The notes under the pieces are model-generated. The model searched no databases. It worked only from the letters and a program-made list of their open reading frames with translations, and had not been told where the DNA came from. Shown piece after piece: positions 1 through 7,948 of a stretch of 64,000 bases of DNA (position 1 is its first letter; each line of letters begins with the position of its first letter). Source of the stretch: Pontimicrobium aquaticum (GTDB lineage Bacteria > Bacteroidota > Bacteroidia > Flavobacteriales > Flavobacteriaceae); assembly GCF_005047595.1 (NCBI RefSeq), contig NZ_SUPL01000007.1, positions 62,001 through 126,000 on the forward strand. The letters are read 5' to 3'. The position numbers and the translations under genes were made by a program.

Positions 1-1527
1 ATTCGACGTAAAAATTTTGGAAACACCTATAAAAGACTGGATAGGAAAAAGCCATCGTTGACCATGGTCCCTGGAAATAATGCATTTCCAGTTCACCCAA
101 CTTTAAATAGAAGTCTTACACCAAGAGAAGCTGCAAGAATACAAACCTTTCCCGATACTCATAAGTTTGTTGGTGATAGACGTAGACAGTGCATATTAGT
201 TGGAAATGCGGTACCTCCTTTAATGGCTGAACTAATTGGGAAAGAGGTTATTAATCATTTAAATGGAGATACTAAATTAGAAGAAGCAGATAAACAAGTC
301 CTTTTAATCCAAGAATCAAAAGAAGATAAGTTTAATGATAAAATCATACCATATAAGAAATTAAAGAAGTTAAAAGCCAAAGATGGCTTTATTGACTTGT
401 TTTGTGGAGCAGGAGGGTTTACCATAGGATTTTCAAAATCTGGATGGAAACCCCTGTTAAGTGCAGACTTTAATAAATCTGTAGCCGAAACTCATAAAGA
501 GAATTTTCCTTTTATCCCTTTTGTTAGCTCCGATTTAGCGCTTGAGGAATCAAAAAAATTGATTTTAGATAAGTTTGAAAATGAAGATATTGGATTAATA
601 GTTGGTGGACCTCCATGTCAAGGTTTTTCAATGTTTGGAAAGAGAAGATTTGTAAATACTAAAGGGTATAATCCACATTCGGATCCAAGAAATGCGCTTG
701 TGTATTCGTTCTTAGACATAGTGAATAAAATTAGACCGAGATGGTTTTTAATGGAAAACGTATCTGGTCTTGCAAATTTGGATAAAGGGTTGTTTTTAAA
801 ATCCTTAATTGAAGAATTTAAAAATATTGGTTATGATAATACTGAATTTAAAATTTTGAATGCTGCTGACTATGGAGTTCCTCAAAAAAGAAAAAGATTA
901 GTAATAATTGGAAATAGAACTGGACATATTATCCCATGGCCAAAGAAAAAGTATTTTGAAACGCCAAAAGACTGGCAAAATAAATATAGAACTGTTGGTG
1001 AAGTTATAACAGATTTAGCCAAAGAATCATCTTATGAAAAACAAACTTGTCATGTTCCAATGAAGCATAAACCTTTATTAGTAGAGAGATACAAACACAT
1101 TGAAGAGGGAAAAAAACTTAATGTTGATAAATTGCCAGAACATTTACAAAAAGGGTATCGTACTGATAAAGTAAAAAATTATAGCCATGTTTTCAAAAGA
1201 CTACACAGAAACCAAGCTTCAACAACTATGGTTCCTGGACATAATGCTTTTCCAATTCATCCATGGTTAAATAGAGCATTAACAGTAAGAGAAGCTGCTC
1301 GTATTCAAACATTTCCTGATGAAATTGAGTTCATGGGAAGTAGACAGAATCAATGTATACAAGTAGGAAATGCTTTTCCTCCATTATTAGCAGAAATTTT
1401 AGGCGAGTGTATAAAAAAAGCGGAGAAAAATAATTGGTTCCCTGGTGAAGTTCCTAAATCAGCTTGGTATGCACAATTAGAAAAACCTGAAAATGTTGAA
1501 TTAGAACTTAATTTTGAAAAAGTATGA
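1..1527 (+). CDS. Double DNA (cytosine-5) methyltransferase, 5' end outside window
   Basis: Modification subunit of a type II restriction-modification system; it transfers methyl groups from SAM to cytosine C5. The frame is open from base 1, so the gene starts before the window. The visible protein begins with the C-terminal end of one methyltransferase domain (motif IX/X region, TMVPGNNAFP, REAARIQTFP, VGNAVPP, about 20-250). A complete second domain follows: motif I DLFCGAGGF near 391, motif IV GGPPCQGFS with the catalytic Cys codon at 616-618, motif VI ENV near 754, QKRKRLVIIG as motif VIII, then REAARIQTFP and VGNAFPP. The two domain ends are clearly homologous but not identical, so this is a natural fusion and not an assembly duplication. 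It overlaps the endonuclease gene by 4 bases. Two C5 domains suit an asymmetric target in which each strand is methylated separately (inference). Confidence 0.93.
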   Translation: MRRKNFGNTYKRLDRKKPSLTMVPGNNAFPVHPTLNRSLTPREAARIQTFPDTHKFVGDRRRQCILVGNAVPPLMAELIGKEVINHLNGDTKLEEADKQVLLIQESKEDKFNDKIIPYKKLKKLKAKDGFIDLFCGAGGFTIGFSKSGWKPLLSADFNKSVAETHKENFPFIPFVSSDLALEESKKLILDKFENEDIGLIVGGPPCQGFSMFGKRRFVNTKGYNPHSDPRNALVYSFLDIVNKIRPRWFLMENVSGLANLDKGLFLKSLIEEFKNIGYDNTEFKILNAADYGVPQKRKRLVIIGNRTGHIIPWPKKKYFETPKDWQNKYRTVGEVITDLAKESSYEKQTCHVPMKHKPLLVERYKHIEEGKKLNVDKLPEHLQKGYRTDKVKNYSHVFKRLHRNQASTTMVPGHNAFPIHPWLNRALTVREAARIQTFPDEIEFMGSRQNQCIQVGNAFPPLLAEILGECIKKAEKNNWFPGEVPKSAWYAQLEKPENVELELNFEKV

Positions 1528-3008
1528 GCCATGATTTATATGCATCTTGGGCGACTTCTGAATTAGCAAAGAAGTATAAAGAAAATTCTACAGAATGTTT
1601 TCTTACGGAACCAGAAGGTGAATTTGAAATTTTTGCAAATCGTGAAAGTGGAAGGAATTGGCCAATACCAGATGGAAGATTGAGCGTTGATTATAGAAAT
1701 AATAGATATGAGGTGGCTTTAGAATTGAAAAGAATAAATGAGGGATTACATGGAATTCTTACAGCTATTGGACAAAGTCAAGCATACATTCATCCTACCA
1801 AGGGTTATTCTGCTTCAGTAATAGTTATACCAAGGATATATGCTACTCATGAAACTCCTGGCAACTATGTTCAAGAGGTATTGAATAATGTTAATCCAGA
1901 TTTACCTATTGGAGTTTATTCTTATGATACTCCAGATACTTCTGCGACTTCACCATTTCATGGAAAACTATTATGCCATAGGAATATAAATTTAAGTTTT
2001 GCAAATTTTTTGCAACCAAATACTGCTTTGTCAGGTCAAAAATCTAATACTCAATGGGCTCATTTAAGAGAAGGAAGTAGTGAACCAGATGCTTTTTTTA
2101 GATATCTCCAATGTGCAAAAACTTTAAAAGCCAATTTATTAGAAGAACCAATTTTGAATGTTCCTCAAGAACTTTTAGATGCAGTTCAAAGAATTTCACC
2201 TGGAGCTGACCCATTGAGATATTTAACATACACTTCTGGAGAAATATTTCATGATGTTGTTTGGAGAACATTCTGGGTTAATTATATCTTATTTAGGGAA
2301 GTCGCTACTTTATATGAAAAAAATAATAATGATTATACTTTGGTAGACGTTCCAACAAAACTTAAACATATAAATGGTAGAGATTGGAAGAAATTCTTTA
2401 GTGGTAAGAGTAATTCTAAAAAAAATAGATTGGTCAATAGCCTTAATGCAAATGAAATAACGGAAGATGAAGCATGGGAGGATTTTGCAAGAAATATTCA
2501 TGACCGAGCCCATAGCTACAGAGAAGACATTGATTCTTCATTAGAGCATTTAGGTTTTCTTGATGATGATGGAAAACCAAGTGATTTAGGATACAAATTT
2601 GTTGATGCATGTGAAAGGAGTGGAGATAGTGCTACTGGAACACCAAAGTTAATTTTTGGATCTACCTTGTTAAAAAATGGAGGGTTAGCAGCTTTTTTGC
2701 ATTATATATATAAATTATCCGAAACACGCCTTAAATCATCACCATTAGAGTTTACCGCAAGAAACGCAGCAAGAGATAACAGATTAGAATTTCAAAATGT
2801 TGATTATTTAAATTGGATAAAGGAAGAATTGGCTAATAACCTAAAAGTTATGAATACTGCCACTTTAAGAGGAGGAGTTGAAAGAAAACCTTTTCAGGCA
2901 GAGTTATCTATATTGAGAAAATTTGATTTTGTTTCGAAATTTAGAATAGGATTAGGGTTAGAAATAAATTGGCCACTATTACAAGAATATTTGGAATTTG
3001 AAGTTTAA
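1524..3008 (+). CDS. Type II restriction endonuclease, PD-(D/E)XK type
   Basis: Predicted restriction partner of the upstream methyltransferase, 494 residues. Its ATG overlaps the methyltransferase stop (ATGA), so the two are translationally coupled. Near the N-terminus PD (residues 49-50) is followed by ELK (67-69), with the hydrophobic strand YEVALELK in front, which fits a PD-(D/E)XK nuclease core. The following helix contains QSQAYIH, similar to the conserved Gln after many such cores. The remaining 350 residues show no motif I recognise and presumably hold target recognition and dimerisation. Cleavage specificity cannot be read from the sequence. The role as endonuclease rests on the nuclease-like motif and the coupling to a methyltransferase. 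Confidence 0.8.
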   Translation: MSHDLYASWATSELAKKYKENSTECFLTEPEGEFEIFANRESGRNWPIPDGRLSVDYRNNRYEVALELKRINEGLHGILTAIGQSQAYIHPTKGYSASVIVIPRIYATHETPGNYVQEVLNNVNPDLPIGVYSYDTPDTSATSPFHGKLLCHRNINLSFANFLQPNTALSGQKSNTQWAHLREGSSEPDAFFRYLQCAKTLKANLLEEPILNVPQELLDAVQRISPGADPLRYLTYTSGEIFHDVVWRTFWVNYILFREVATLYEKNNNDYTLVDVPTKLKHINGRDWKKFFSGKSNSKKNRLVNSLNANEITEDEAWEDFARNIHDRAHSYREDIDSSLEHLGFLDDDGKPSDLGYKFVDACERSGDSATGTPKLIFGSTLLKNGGLAAFLHYIYKLSETRLKSSPLEFTARNAARDNRLEFQNVDYLNWIKEELANNLKVMNTATLRGGVERKPFQAELSILRKFDFVSKFRIGLGLEINWPLLQEYLEFEV

Positions 3009-3826
3009 ACTTGGCCTCATAAAATTTTGGTCAAAACAATAGATGAGTGGAACGACCATATTTTAGGGGTTTAGTAATAAAGTTTATTAAGCATTTCTAT
3101 TTTACATAATACTTCAACACAATCTTAAATAGTTCAAATGTTTCCTAAAATATAGTGGAGCGAGTCGTTAATTGTTTCCAAAATTATATGAAGCCTTGAT
3201 TTTTTGTTTCTTTTGCATCAAGGCAAAAGATAATGCACAAAAAGAAAACTTTAATTTAAGTTCTAAATAGAACAAGTGTATAGAAATTTACTCGCAGAGA
3301 AATTTTATACTCTTGTGGCAACTTGACGAGAATCGTCTAAAATTTTTTATTACGGACATTTTATCGAATACGTGATTTTTAATAAGAGCAAAAAGGTTAG
3401 CTTTTATTTTGGCGCTGGCAAGCGATGGATAATTATTCGCCAGATTTTTATTTTAAATTTTGGAGCTCATGAATACTTCGTATTTGTGTGTAAAATAAAT
3501 TGTGGTAACAATTTGATTTTATAAAACAATCGAGCGTTTGGTAGCGGCTATTTTACATAACGGCAAATTATAGATACATAATGTTTTAAAAACTCTGTGA
3601 AGCAAACCGCTTAATAGTTTAATGACCCAAGTTCCAATTATTTTTATGAAAACGAATGCTTCTGGGATATTTTACATAATACTACATTATAGCTATCAAA
3701 TAAACCTACAAGTAAATTAGCCGTAATTTCTTTTAACATAATTTTTGACGATATAGACCTAAAGGCACTATATCTACAATTATGCTAAATAGCCTGAAAT
3801 ATGGCTATACAGAAATTACTGTATAT
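3009..3826. other. Non-coding stretch between RM system and integrated element
   Basis: No credible gene is visible in this 0.8-kb stretch: frames are short and broken by stops. It holds three copies of a short repeat described separately and otherwise AT-rich sequence. It may be decayed accessory DNA. Confidence 0.6.
3098..3683 (-). repeat. Three dispersed TATTTTACATAA repeats (dif half-site-like)
   Basis: TATTTTACATAATACT occurs at 3098-3113 and 3668-3683, and TATTTTACATAA also at 3549-3560. Read on the minus strand each contains TTATGTAAAAT, one base different from the classical XerD-binding arm TTATGTTAAAT. In the middle copy the minus strand also has CTATAATTT shortly upstream, as in the dif-like site at 11657. 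They could be scars of earlier Xer-dependent insertions or chance AT-rich sequence. Confidence 0.45.
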
Positions 3827-3854
3827 ATGTACTATAATTTATAGTAAGTAAAAC
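3827..3854 (+). other. Left dif-like site (attL candidate)
   Basis: XerC-like arm ATGTACTATAA (3827-3837), centre TTTATA (3838-3843), then a degenerate arm GTAAGTAAAAC (3844-3854). It shares 16 contiguous bases (3828-3843) with the right site. Bases 3830-3846 also form a 17-bp palindrome with a single central T. A weak XerD arm on the element's side is what Xer-integrated phages typically show. Confidence 0.65.
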
Positions 3855-3933
3855 AAATTTTTTATATATTTGCTTAAGCATTTTAGTTAAAACTTTAATG
3901 TGTTTCATAGTTGAAAAACTATTAATGATATAG

Positions 3934-3980
3934 AACGCTATCTTCGAATTTAGACACTTCAAATAGGTAGCGTTTTTTTT
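3934..3980 (+). terminator. Terminator-like stem-loop at left end of element
   Basis: AACGCTA (3934-3940) pairs with TAGCGTT (3968-3974) and is followed by a T-run to 3980, so it would work on plus-strand transcripts. The 27-base loop is long. No gene precedes it on the plus strand inside the element, so it may also serve as a secondary-structure signal on phage ssDNA. Confidence 0.5.
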
Positions 3981-4018
3981 ATGATTAAACAACTTTGATT
4001 TAACCCTTTACGAATGTC

Positions 4019-4074
4019 GCTATTTTGGTTTATAAGCTCAGGCAAGCTGAGACAGATATAAACCTTAAAATAGC
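4019..4074. other. Long cruciform, candidate replication origin or packaging signal
   Basis: GCTATTTT GGTTTATA (4019-4034) pairs with TATAAACC (4057-4064) and AAAATAGC (4067-4074), leaving a two-base TT bulge. Inside the loop a second hairpin CTCAG / CTGAG (4037-4041, 4047-4051) sits on top. This is the strongest structure in the non-coding end of the element. Structures like this form double-strand origins, single-strand origins or packaging signals in small ssDNA replicons; which one applies here cannot be seen. Confidence 0.55.
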
Positions 4075-4123
4075 TAATGATTGTAAAAGTTAAAACAAGT
4101 CACGTGCTACGTTCGGTTTATTT

Positions 4124-4140
4124 GTTCTTTCGGCAAGAAC
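4124..4140. other. Perfect 6-bp hairpin in non-coding end of element
   Basis: GTTCTT (4124-4129) and AAGAAC (4135-4140) flank the loop TCGGC. It lies 50 bp from the larger cruciform and, with the stem-loop at 3934-3980, makes three hairpins within 210 bp. Confidence 0.5.
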
Positions 4141-4269
4141 CAACCAAAAAAAATAAAAAATAAATGTTTGTTTGCGGATAAATGTTTCATAACTATATGT
4201 TATTTATTAATGATAATTGAATTTAGACAATCCAAAAATAAGGAAAATATTTTAAATATTCAGGAATAA

Positions 4270-4382
4270 ATTTTGATAGCATTTTATTTGTCCTGATCCA
4301 AGAATCTAAGTTGATTTTGATAGCATTTTTTGTTTGATCTGTTCAGGATCCTAGTTTGATCATAAAAATTTTGCTATCATTT
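4270..4382. repeat. Three copies of the element-specific 15-mer ATTTTGMTAKCATTT
   Basis: Exact copies at 4270-4284 and 4314-4328 (ATTTTGATAGCATTT) and at 4368-4382 in the variant that reads ATTTTGCTATCATTT. The core TGATAGCA is the reverse complement of TGCTATCA, so the variants are inverted cores in the same flanks. Three more exact copies lie at 9450-9464, 10019-10033 and 10062-10076. I saw none outside the element. Likely a protein-binding site. Confidence 0.75.
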
Positions 4383-4454
4383 TACGATCATGTAATACAA
4401 CCAAGAAATATGCAAGTAGGAGGTGAGTAGTACTCTTTTATCGGTGTAACTTCT

Positions 4455-4469
4455 CCCCTACTCTAGGGG
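4455..4469. other. Stem-loop just after the late gene block
   Basis: CCCCTA (4455-4460) and TAGGGG (4464-4469) form a hairpin with a CTC loop, 11 bases beyond the stop of the leucine-rich-repeat gene. No T-run follows on the minus strand, so it looks more like an mRNA 3' end stabiliser or DNA structure than a standard terminator. Confidence 0.45.
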
Positions 4470-4480
4470 TAAGGGAAAAT

Positions 4481-5527
4481 TTAATAGTAAATAATAGTAC
4501 ATCCTCTACCACGGGCATAAGCGACATCTGCATCCTCGCCACCTCCATTATTTGTAGCTAGGACACTATTTAATTTTAAAGTACTAGTTGCTATAATACT
4601 CGTAAAAATACCTGTATTGGTTGCAGGGTCACCCATTGAGGTAACGTTTGGCAAATCTATAACGCCATTAAATTTGAAAAAAGCACTTGCAGAACCTGTT
4701 AAATCCGTTAAAGCAGGCAAACTAATATCAAAAACACACTCACCAAAAGAACTACTAATTGAGGTTACTTTTGGCAAAACCCAATTATAACTAGATTCAT
4801 TAGCTAACAATTTAAAACAAAAAGCACCTAAAGTCTGTACATTTGGCATGTTAATTTTTGAAGGTTTTAAAGCTGTACAGCCATGAAAAGCGGAATCACC
4901 TATGACTTCTAATCCTTTACAGTTTACCTCTTCTAAGGATGTAGCATTTTGAAAACCACTTGACGTTTTAATTTCCGTTAAAGATTCATTTGATTCTATA
5001 ATAGAAGTTATATCTAAATCCCCTGAAAAAGCGGCAGAATTTGTTTCATAATCTGAATTGTCAATATTTGCGTAAACATTACCATTTAATATTACAAAAT
5101 CTAGTATTTGAGCTTCAGTAAAACTGAATTTTGCAGCTAATAAAGCCTTTGTGGTAATAGTTCCGCCCACTCCTTTTAATACCAAATGAGAACCATTTAT
5201 AGCGGTAAAATCCGCCAATGATTCCCTTGCATCATCTAATGGCTCTGTATGCGGTAACACCTGTACAACATCATTTAACGAGAATTGAACAACCCTACCT
5301 TCATTGTTGAAATAACTTGAATTAAGGGGAGCAATGCCTTTAAAACCGTCCAAACACAGCATTTGCTCTATTTCATCAAATGTCTTTACATTGTATTTAC
5401 GACCATTAGCATAAAACCCAATCAAAATACTCTGTCTATTGATGACGTCACTTGTAAAAGTTGTAGCAGACAATGAAACATCTACTTTGTGCATCTCAAA
5501 ATTTTCATCCAGATATACTAAATACAT
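4481..5527 (-). CDS. BspA-type leucine-rich-repeat protein of the phage-like element
   Basis: Protein of 348 residues and the last gene of the late block. The N-terminal half (about 1-175) shows no motif I know. From about 180 to 345 it has leucine-rich repeats of the BspA/LRR_5 kind: LTEIKTSSGFQNATSLEEVN, then VIGDSAFHGCTAL, VQTLGAFCFKLL and later repeats with regular Leu/Ile and Phe spacing. There is no signal peptide or membrane segment. In flavobacterial phages the gene distal in the structural block often encodes the host-binding protein, and LRR domains bind proteins or glycans, so a receptor-binding spike is a fair inference. A host-interaction protein acting inside the cell cannot be excluded. 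It is separated from the next gene upstream by two bases. Confidence 0.7.
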   Translation of the reverse strand: MYLVYLDENFEMHKVDVSLSATTFTSDVINRQSILIGFYANGRKYNVKTFDEIEQMLCLDGFKGIAPLNSSYFNNEGRVVQFSLNDVVQVLPHTEPLDDARESLADFTAINGSHLVLKGVGGTITTKALLAAKFSFTEAQILDFVILNGNVYANIDNSDYETNSAAFSGDLDITSIIESNESLTEIKTSSGFQNATSLEEVNCKGLEVIGDSAFHGCTALKPSKINMPNVQTLGAFCFKLLANESSYNWVLPKVTSISSSFGECVFDISLPALTDLTGSASAFFKFNGVIDLPNVTSMGDPATNTGIFTSIIATSTLKLNSVLATNNGGGEDADVAYARGRGCTIIYY

Positions 5528-5529
5528 AA

Positions 5530-5970
5530 CTAAAATATACTTAAATAAGGGTTAGAAGCTCTTAATTTATTTTGCTCTTTACTGGTTAGCTCGTTAGTTA
5601 AAATTGTAATTAAATTGTGCTTTTCACTTGTAAAAGGGTCACCAACATTACCCCAAGTTGTGGAATATTGTCTTAAACCAAAAGCATTGTAAACCTTATT
5701 GAAGTCCGCACCTGATTTTAATTTTGCAAATTCATTGAAAATGATTTTTTCATCCGTTCCCCATAAGTAAGAAACCATTGCTTTATACAAATTGTCTGCA
5801 ATGACTTTAGACTGCTCATCTGTAAGGGTTGACCCTGTTTGACTTAATTTGTCTGATTGTGGTAAGTCTTCAAAATTTTTACCGCTAACGATTTTATAAT
5901 AACGTATGACTAAATAGAGTAGGAGTATTGCACCTAAAATATAAGACCAGTATTTTTTTATGAAGTTCAT
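5530..5970 (-). CDS. Membrane-anchored late protein of the phage-like element
   Basis: Protein of 146 residues with one N-terminal transmembrane helix (about residues 8-26, ILGAILLLYLVI) after a short basic head, leaving most of the chain on one side of the membrane. The soluble part contains VYNAFGLRQY and ends with a helical LITILTNELTSKEQNKL segment. I do not recognise a family with certainty. It sits between the hydrolase gene (one base apart) and the LRR gene (two bases apart), so it is almost certainly co-translated with them. A virion membrane protein or a spike anchor is plausible; nothing proves it. Confidence 0.7.
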   Translation of the reverse strand: MNFIKKYWSYILGAILLLYLVIRYYKIVSGKNFEDLPQSDKLSQTGSTLTDEQSKVIADNLYKAMVSYLWGTDEKIIFNEFAKLKSGADFNKVYNAFGLRQYSTTWGNVGDPFTSEKHNLITILTNELTSKEQNKLRASNPYLSIF

Positions 5971-5971
5971 A

Positions 5972-6442
5972 TTAAAATTTCTTTGTTCGTTTGTAAATTA
6001 AAACCGTTAGGAGTACCAAAAAAAAAAGTCCGCCAAGCAGAAACATGTTATTGGTAGGTGCTTTTATTGTCTTTTTTACATTTTGCCACTTCTGTAAATA
6101 ATTTGGGTCAGTTGCATAATTACTTGCAACTGTTTCTAAAGAATAGTTTGTATCACCTGTATTAGAAATTCCAAAGTTTTTTTGACGTTCAAAATAGTCG
6201 CGCACACTATCGAAATGACTCTTAAAAACCGCATGGCTAAGGTTAGAACCTTTACTGTAGGTTTTACGTACTTTTGGGTGACGCATTCCGAAAAGATTAT
6301 TATTTTGCTTAAAAACCTCACTTTTAAAATTTCCTGTTTCGTGCCATGATTGAGCAAACAATAACTTTACACTTACTTTAGTATATCCATAAAGGTTCTT
6401 TAACAACCATATATAAAGCCATATTTTAAGCCTAAACAACAT
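5972..6442 (-). CDS. Membrane-anchored peptidoglycan hydrolase (glucosaminidase/lysozyme-like)
   Basis: Protein of 156 residues. The core AQSWHETGNF with candidate catalytic Glu35, followed by NNNLFGM (about 47-53), is the signature of FlgJ/GH73-like glucosaminidases and related lysozyme-fold hydrolases. A hydrophobic stretch lies at 5-20, and a clear transmembrane helix with a basic tail lies at the C-terminus (about 131-152), an unusual anchor for a lysin. In membrane-containing phages a virion-bound muralytic enzyme opens the cell wall during entry, which fits this anchor. Release of progeny is the alternative role. Its start codon shares one base with the stop of the 46-residue gene upstream. 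Confidence 0.78.
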   Translation of the reverse strand: MLFRLKIWLYIWLLKNLYGYTKVSVKLLFAQSWHETGNFKSEVFKQNNNLFGMRHPKVRKTYSKGSNLSHAVFKSHFDSVRDYFERQKNFGISNTGDTNYSLETVASNYATDPNYLQKWQNVKKTIKAPTNNMFLLGGLFFLVLLTVLIYKRTKKF

Positions 6443-6582
6443 TATACGTTAACTTTTTTCTTGTCTTTTGATAAATCCAATTTTTCAAATTCATCAATAG
6501 CAAATTCAATCACTTTGATTATTGCCATTACTAATGCACCATACTTAATGGCTAGTTTGAATAAATTAATAACTGATTTCAT
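6442..6582 (-). CDS. Small late protein (46 aa) with hydrophobic N-terminal helix
   Basis: A 46-residue frame (MKSVINLFKLAI...) with a hydrophobic helix over roughly residues 5-30 and a highly charged, Lys-rich tail (DLSKDKKKVNV). Its stop TAA shares one base with the start of the hydrolase gene and its start shares one base with the stop of the gene upstream, a TAATG coupling on both sides that strongly supports translation. Size and hydrophobicity resemble minor membrane proteins of small lipid-containing phages, or a holin. No family is recognised. Confidence 0.7.
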   Translation of the reverse strand: MKSVINLFKLAIKYGALVMAIIKVIEFAIDEFEKLDLSKDKKKVNV

Positions 6583-6680
6583 TATTTTCTTTTGATATCG
6601 TTAATTACACTAATTATATATAGAGCAGTAGATGTTGCAATAACACCCAACAAAACACCAATGAAAAATTCAACTAACAT
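6582..6680 (-). CDS. Small late membrane protein (32 aa)
   Basis: A 32-residue frame (MLVEFFIGVLLGVI...) made almost entirely of one transmembrane helix with a basic tail (NDIKRK). It is linked to both neighbours by one-base TAATG overlaps, which argues that it is a real gene despite its size. Its role is unknown; a minor virion membrane protein or a holin-like function would suit it. Confidence 0.65.
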   Translation of the reverse strand: MLVEFFIGVLLGVIATSTALYIISVINDIKRK

Positions 6681-7129
6681 TAGTTGAACTTTCCAAAATA
6701 GCCTGTCACTTTCTTTCCTGTTGATGTTACACCACGTCCATTTGGCGTAATAACCATACCAATTTCAGGAAGTGCAACAACTTGCGTTTCTAGGTTGATA
6801 CTACAAGGGATTAAACGTGTATGTCCTGAATTAACATAAGTCAACTCACACATCATAGTTTGTTTTTCCTCGCCTTTAGCATTTTTATATTGCTTCGTAC
6901 CCTTATAAGGAGCAACTTTTGCCAATAACATACCTTTTGAACGTGATTTGTTCCAAGCGTTTATAATAGTGCCACCCTTAAATTTACCTTTGGCAATCTT
7001 TGAGTATTTTGCACCTGAACGCTTAGCAGGCTGTTGATTATTATTATAGTTATTACCACCGTAATTATTACGGTTATTGTAACGGTTATAATTGTTTCCG
7101 CCGTAGCTGTTTTTTTTGTAATACGCCAT
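6680..7129 (-). CDS. Basic late protein with Gly/Asn/Tyr-rich head
   Basis: Protein of 149 residues. The first 35 are low-complexity and rich in Asn, Tyr and Gly (YGGNNYNRYNNRNNYGGNNY), followed by a strongly basic stretch (AKRSGAKYSKIAKGKFKGG) and a compact beta-rich-looking domain with two Cys. No membrane segment or signal peptide. The positive charge and the disordered head would suit a nucleic-acid-binding virion or ssDNA-coating protein, but this is inference without a recognised family. It lies two bases after the 134-residue gene upstream and shares one base with the 32-residue gene. Confidence 0.7.
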   Translation of the reverse strand: MAYYKKNSYGGNNYNRYNNRNNYGGNNYNNNQQPAKRSGAKYSKIAKGKFKGGTIINAWNKSRSKGMLLAKVAPYKGTKQYKNAKGEEKQTMMCELTYVNSGHTRLIPCSINLETQVVALPEIGMVITPNGRGVTSTGKKVTGYFGKFN

Positions 7130-7131
7130 AA

Positions 7132-7536
7132 TTAATACACTTTTTTACCACCTTTTTTCATATACCACCAAATACCACCAATGACAACAATAGCACCGAC
7201 CAAGTAATACCAATTACGTTTGAACCATGCTTTTACTTGCTGATTTTGAAGTTCTTTAGCAGCTTCTGAATTATTGACAGCTTGGTTAATAGCCCCTGCG
7301 TAAGGTTCACCAAGATTCCGACCTGCATTGTAAGCAGGGTTGTTTTTCAACATTTCCTGCGCTTGTTTCTTTACAGCGGCATCATACTCTTTTTGATTTT
7401 GCTCTGCTTCCCACTTTGCAAGACCTGCACCACTACCAAGTATACCACCAGTTGCGGCACTTGAAACTCCTCTTAAGAGATTCCCAAAAAAAGTTCCTCC
7501 CTTTTTTTTCTTAAATAGATTACCAAATAAACCCAT
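7132..7536 (-). CDS. Late protein with C-terminal membrane anchor (134 aa)
   Basis: Begins MGLFGNLFKKKKGG, then a Gly/Ala-rich stretch (SSAATGGILGSGAGLAK), a charged helical centre with Asn/Gln/Glu, and ends in one transmembrane helix (about 112-128, YYLVGAIVVIGGIWWY) with a basic tail. The Gly-zipper-like segment and the tail anchor are typical of small phage membrane proteins. No family recognised. It is part of the continuous late block downstream of the capsid candidate. Confidence 0.68.
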   Translation of the reverse strand: MGLFGNLFKKKKGGTFFGNLLRGVSSAATGGILGSGAGLAKWEAEQNQKEYDAAVKKQAQEMLKNNPAYNAGRNLGEPYAGAINQAVNNSEAAKELQNQQVKAWFKRNWYYLVGAIVVIGGIWWYMKKGGKKVY

Positions 7537-7558
7537 TTGAATTATATTAAATTAAACT

Positions 7559-7948
7559 TTACTTCTTTTTGAATACCTTGTAAATCACCACAATCAATAA
7601 AAGGGTAACTAAAGACGGTATTATGTACTTTTTGTATTTGTCCCAAAATTCTTTCATAAAATTTCGTTTTTCATCCGTTGTTGTTTGTGCCACTCCTTTA
7701 ACAGCTCCAAAAGGCGCAGTAAATGAACCGCTTGATACCTTTTTAGGTTTTATGTAAGTACGTGGCTCTGAAAAATCTTCTTTGCTAGGTACTTCTTTTT
7801 CTAATTCGGAAATATCCCTAATTGGTTCTATAATTGAATCGGGTGACTTTGGCAATATTGGGGTGGGTATAGGATATTTATAACCTCCTCCAGAGTCATC
7901 ACCTAGTAAACCGTCAGATTTATCATGTAGCAAACTTTCATCGTACAT
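7559..7948 (-). CDS. Late protein with Pro-rich head and C-terminal membrane anchor (129 aa)
   Basis: An acidic, Pro-rich N-terminal half (YKYPIPTPILPKSPDS) probably disordered, and a C-terminal transmembrane helix (about 109-125, IIPSLVTLLLIVVIYKVF) ending in three lysines. The start shares base 7948 with the stop of the capsid candidate (TAATG), so the two are translationally coupled. In membrane-containing phages, short tail-anchored proteins link the capsid shell to the internal membrane; the position next to the capsid candidate makes that role attractive but unproven. Confidence 0.68.
   Translation of the reverse strand: MYDESLLHDKSDGLLGDDSGGGYKYPIPTPILPKSPDSIIEPIRDISELEKEVPSKEDFSEPRTYIKPKKVSSGSFTAPFGAVKGVAQTTTDEKRNFMKEFWDKYKKYIIPSLVTLLLIVVIYKVFKKK

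Noticed and set aside
3009-3826. Integron-like attC cassette region
   Set aside because: The repeated ACATAACG/ACATAAT sites do not match the GTTRRRY core and its complement; no integron integrase nearby.
4481-5527. Diversity-generating retroelement target in the LRR protein
   Set aside because: No reverse transcriptase or template repeat in the window.
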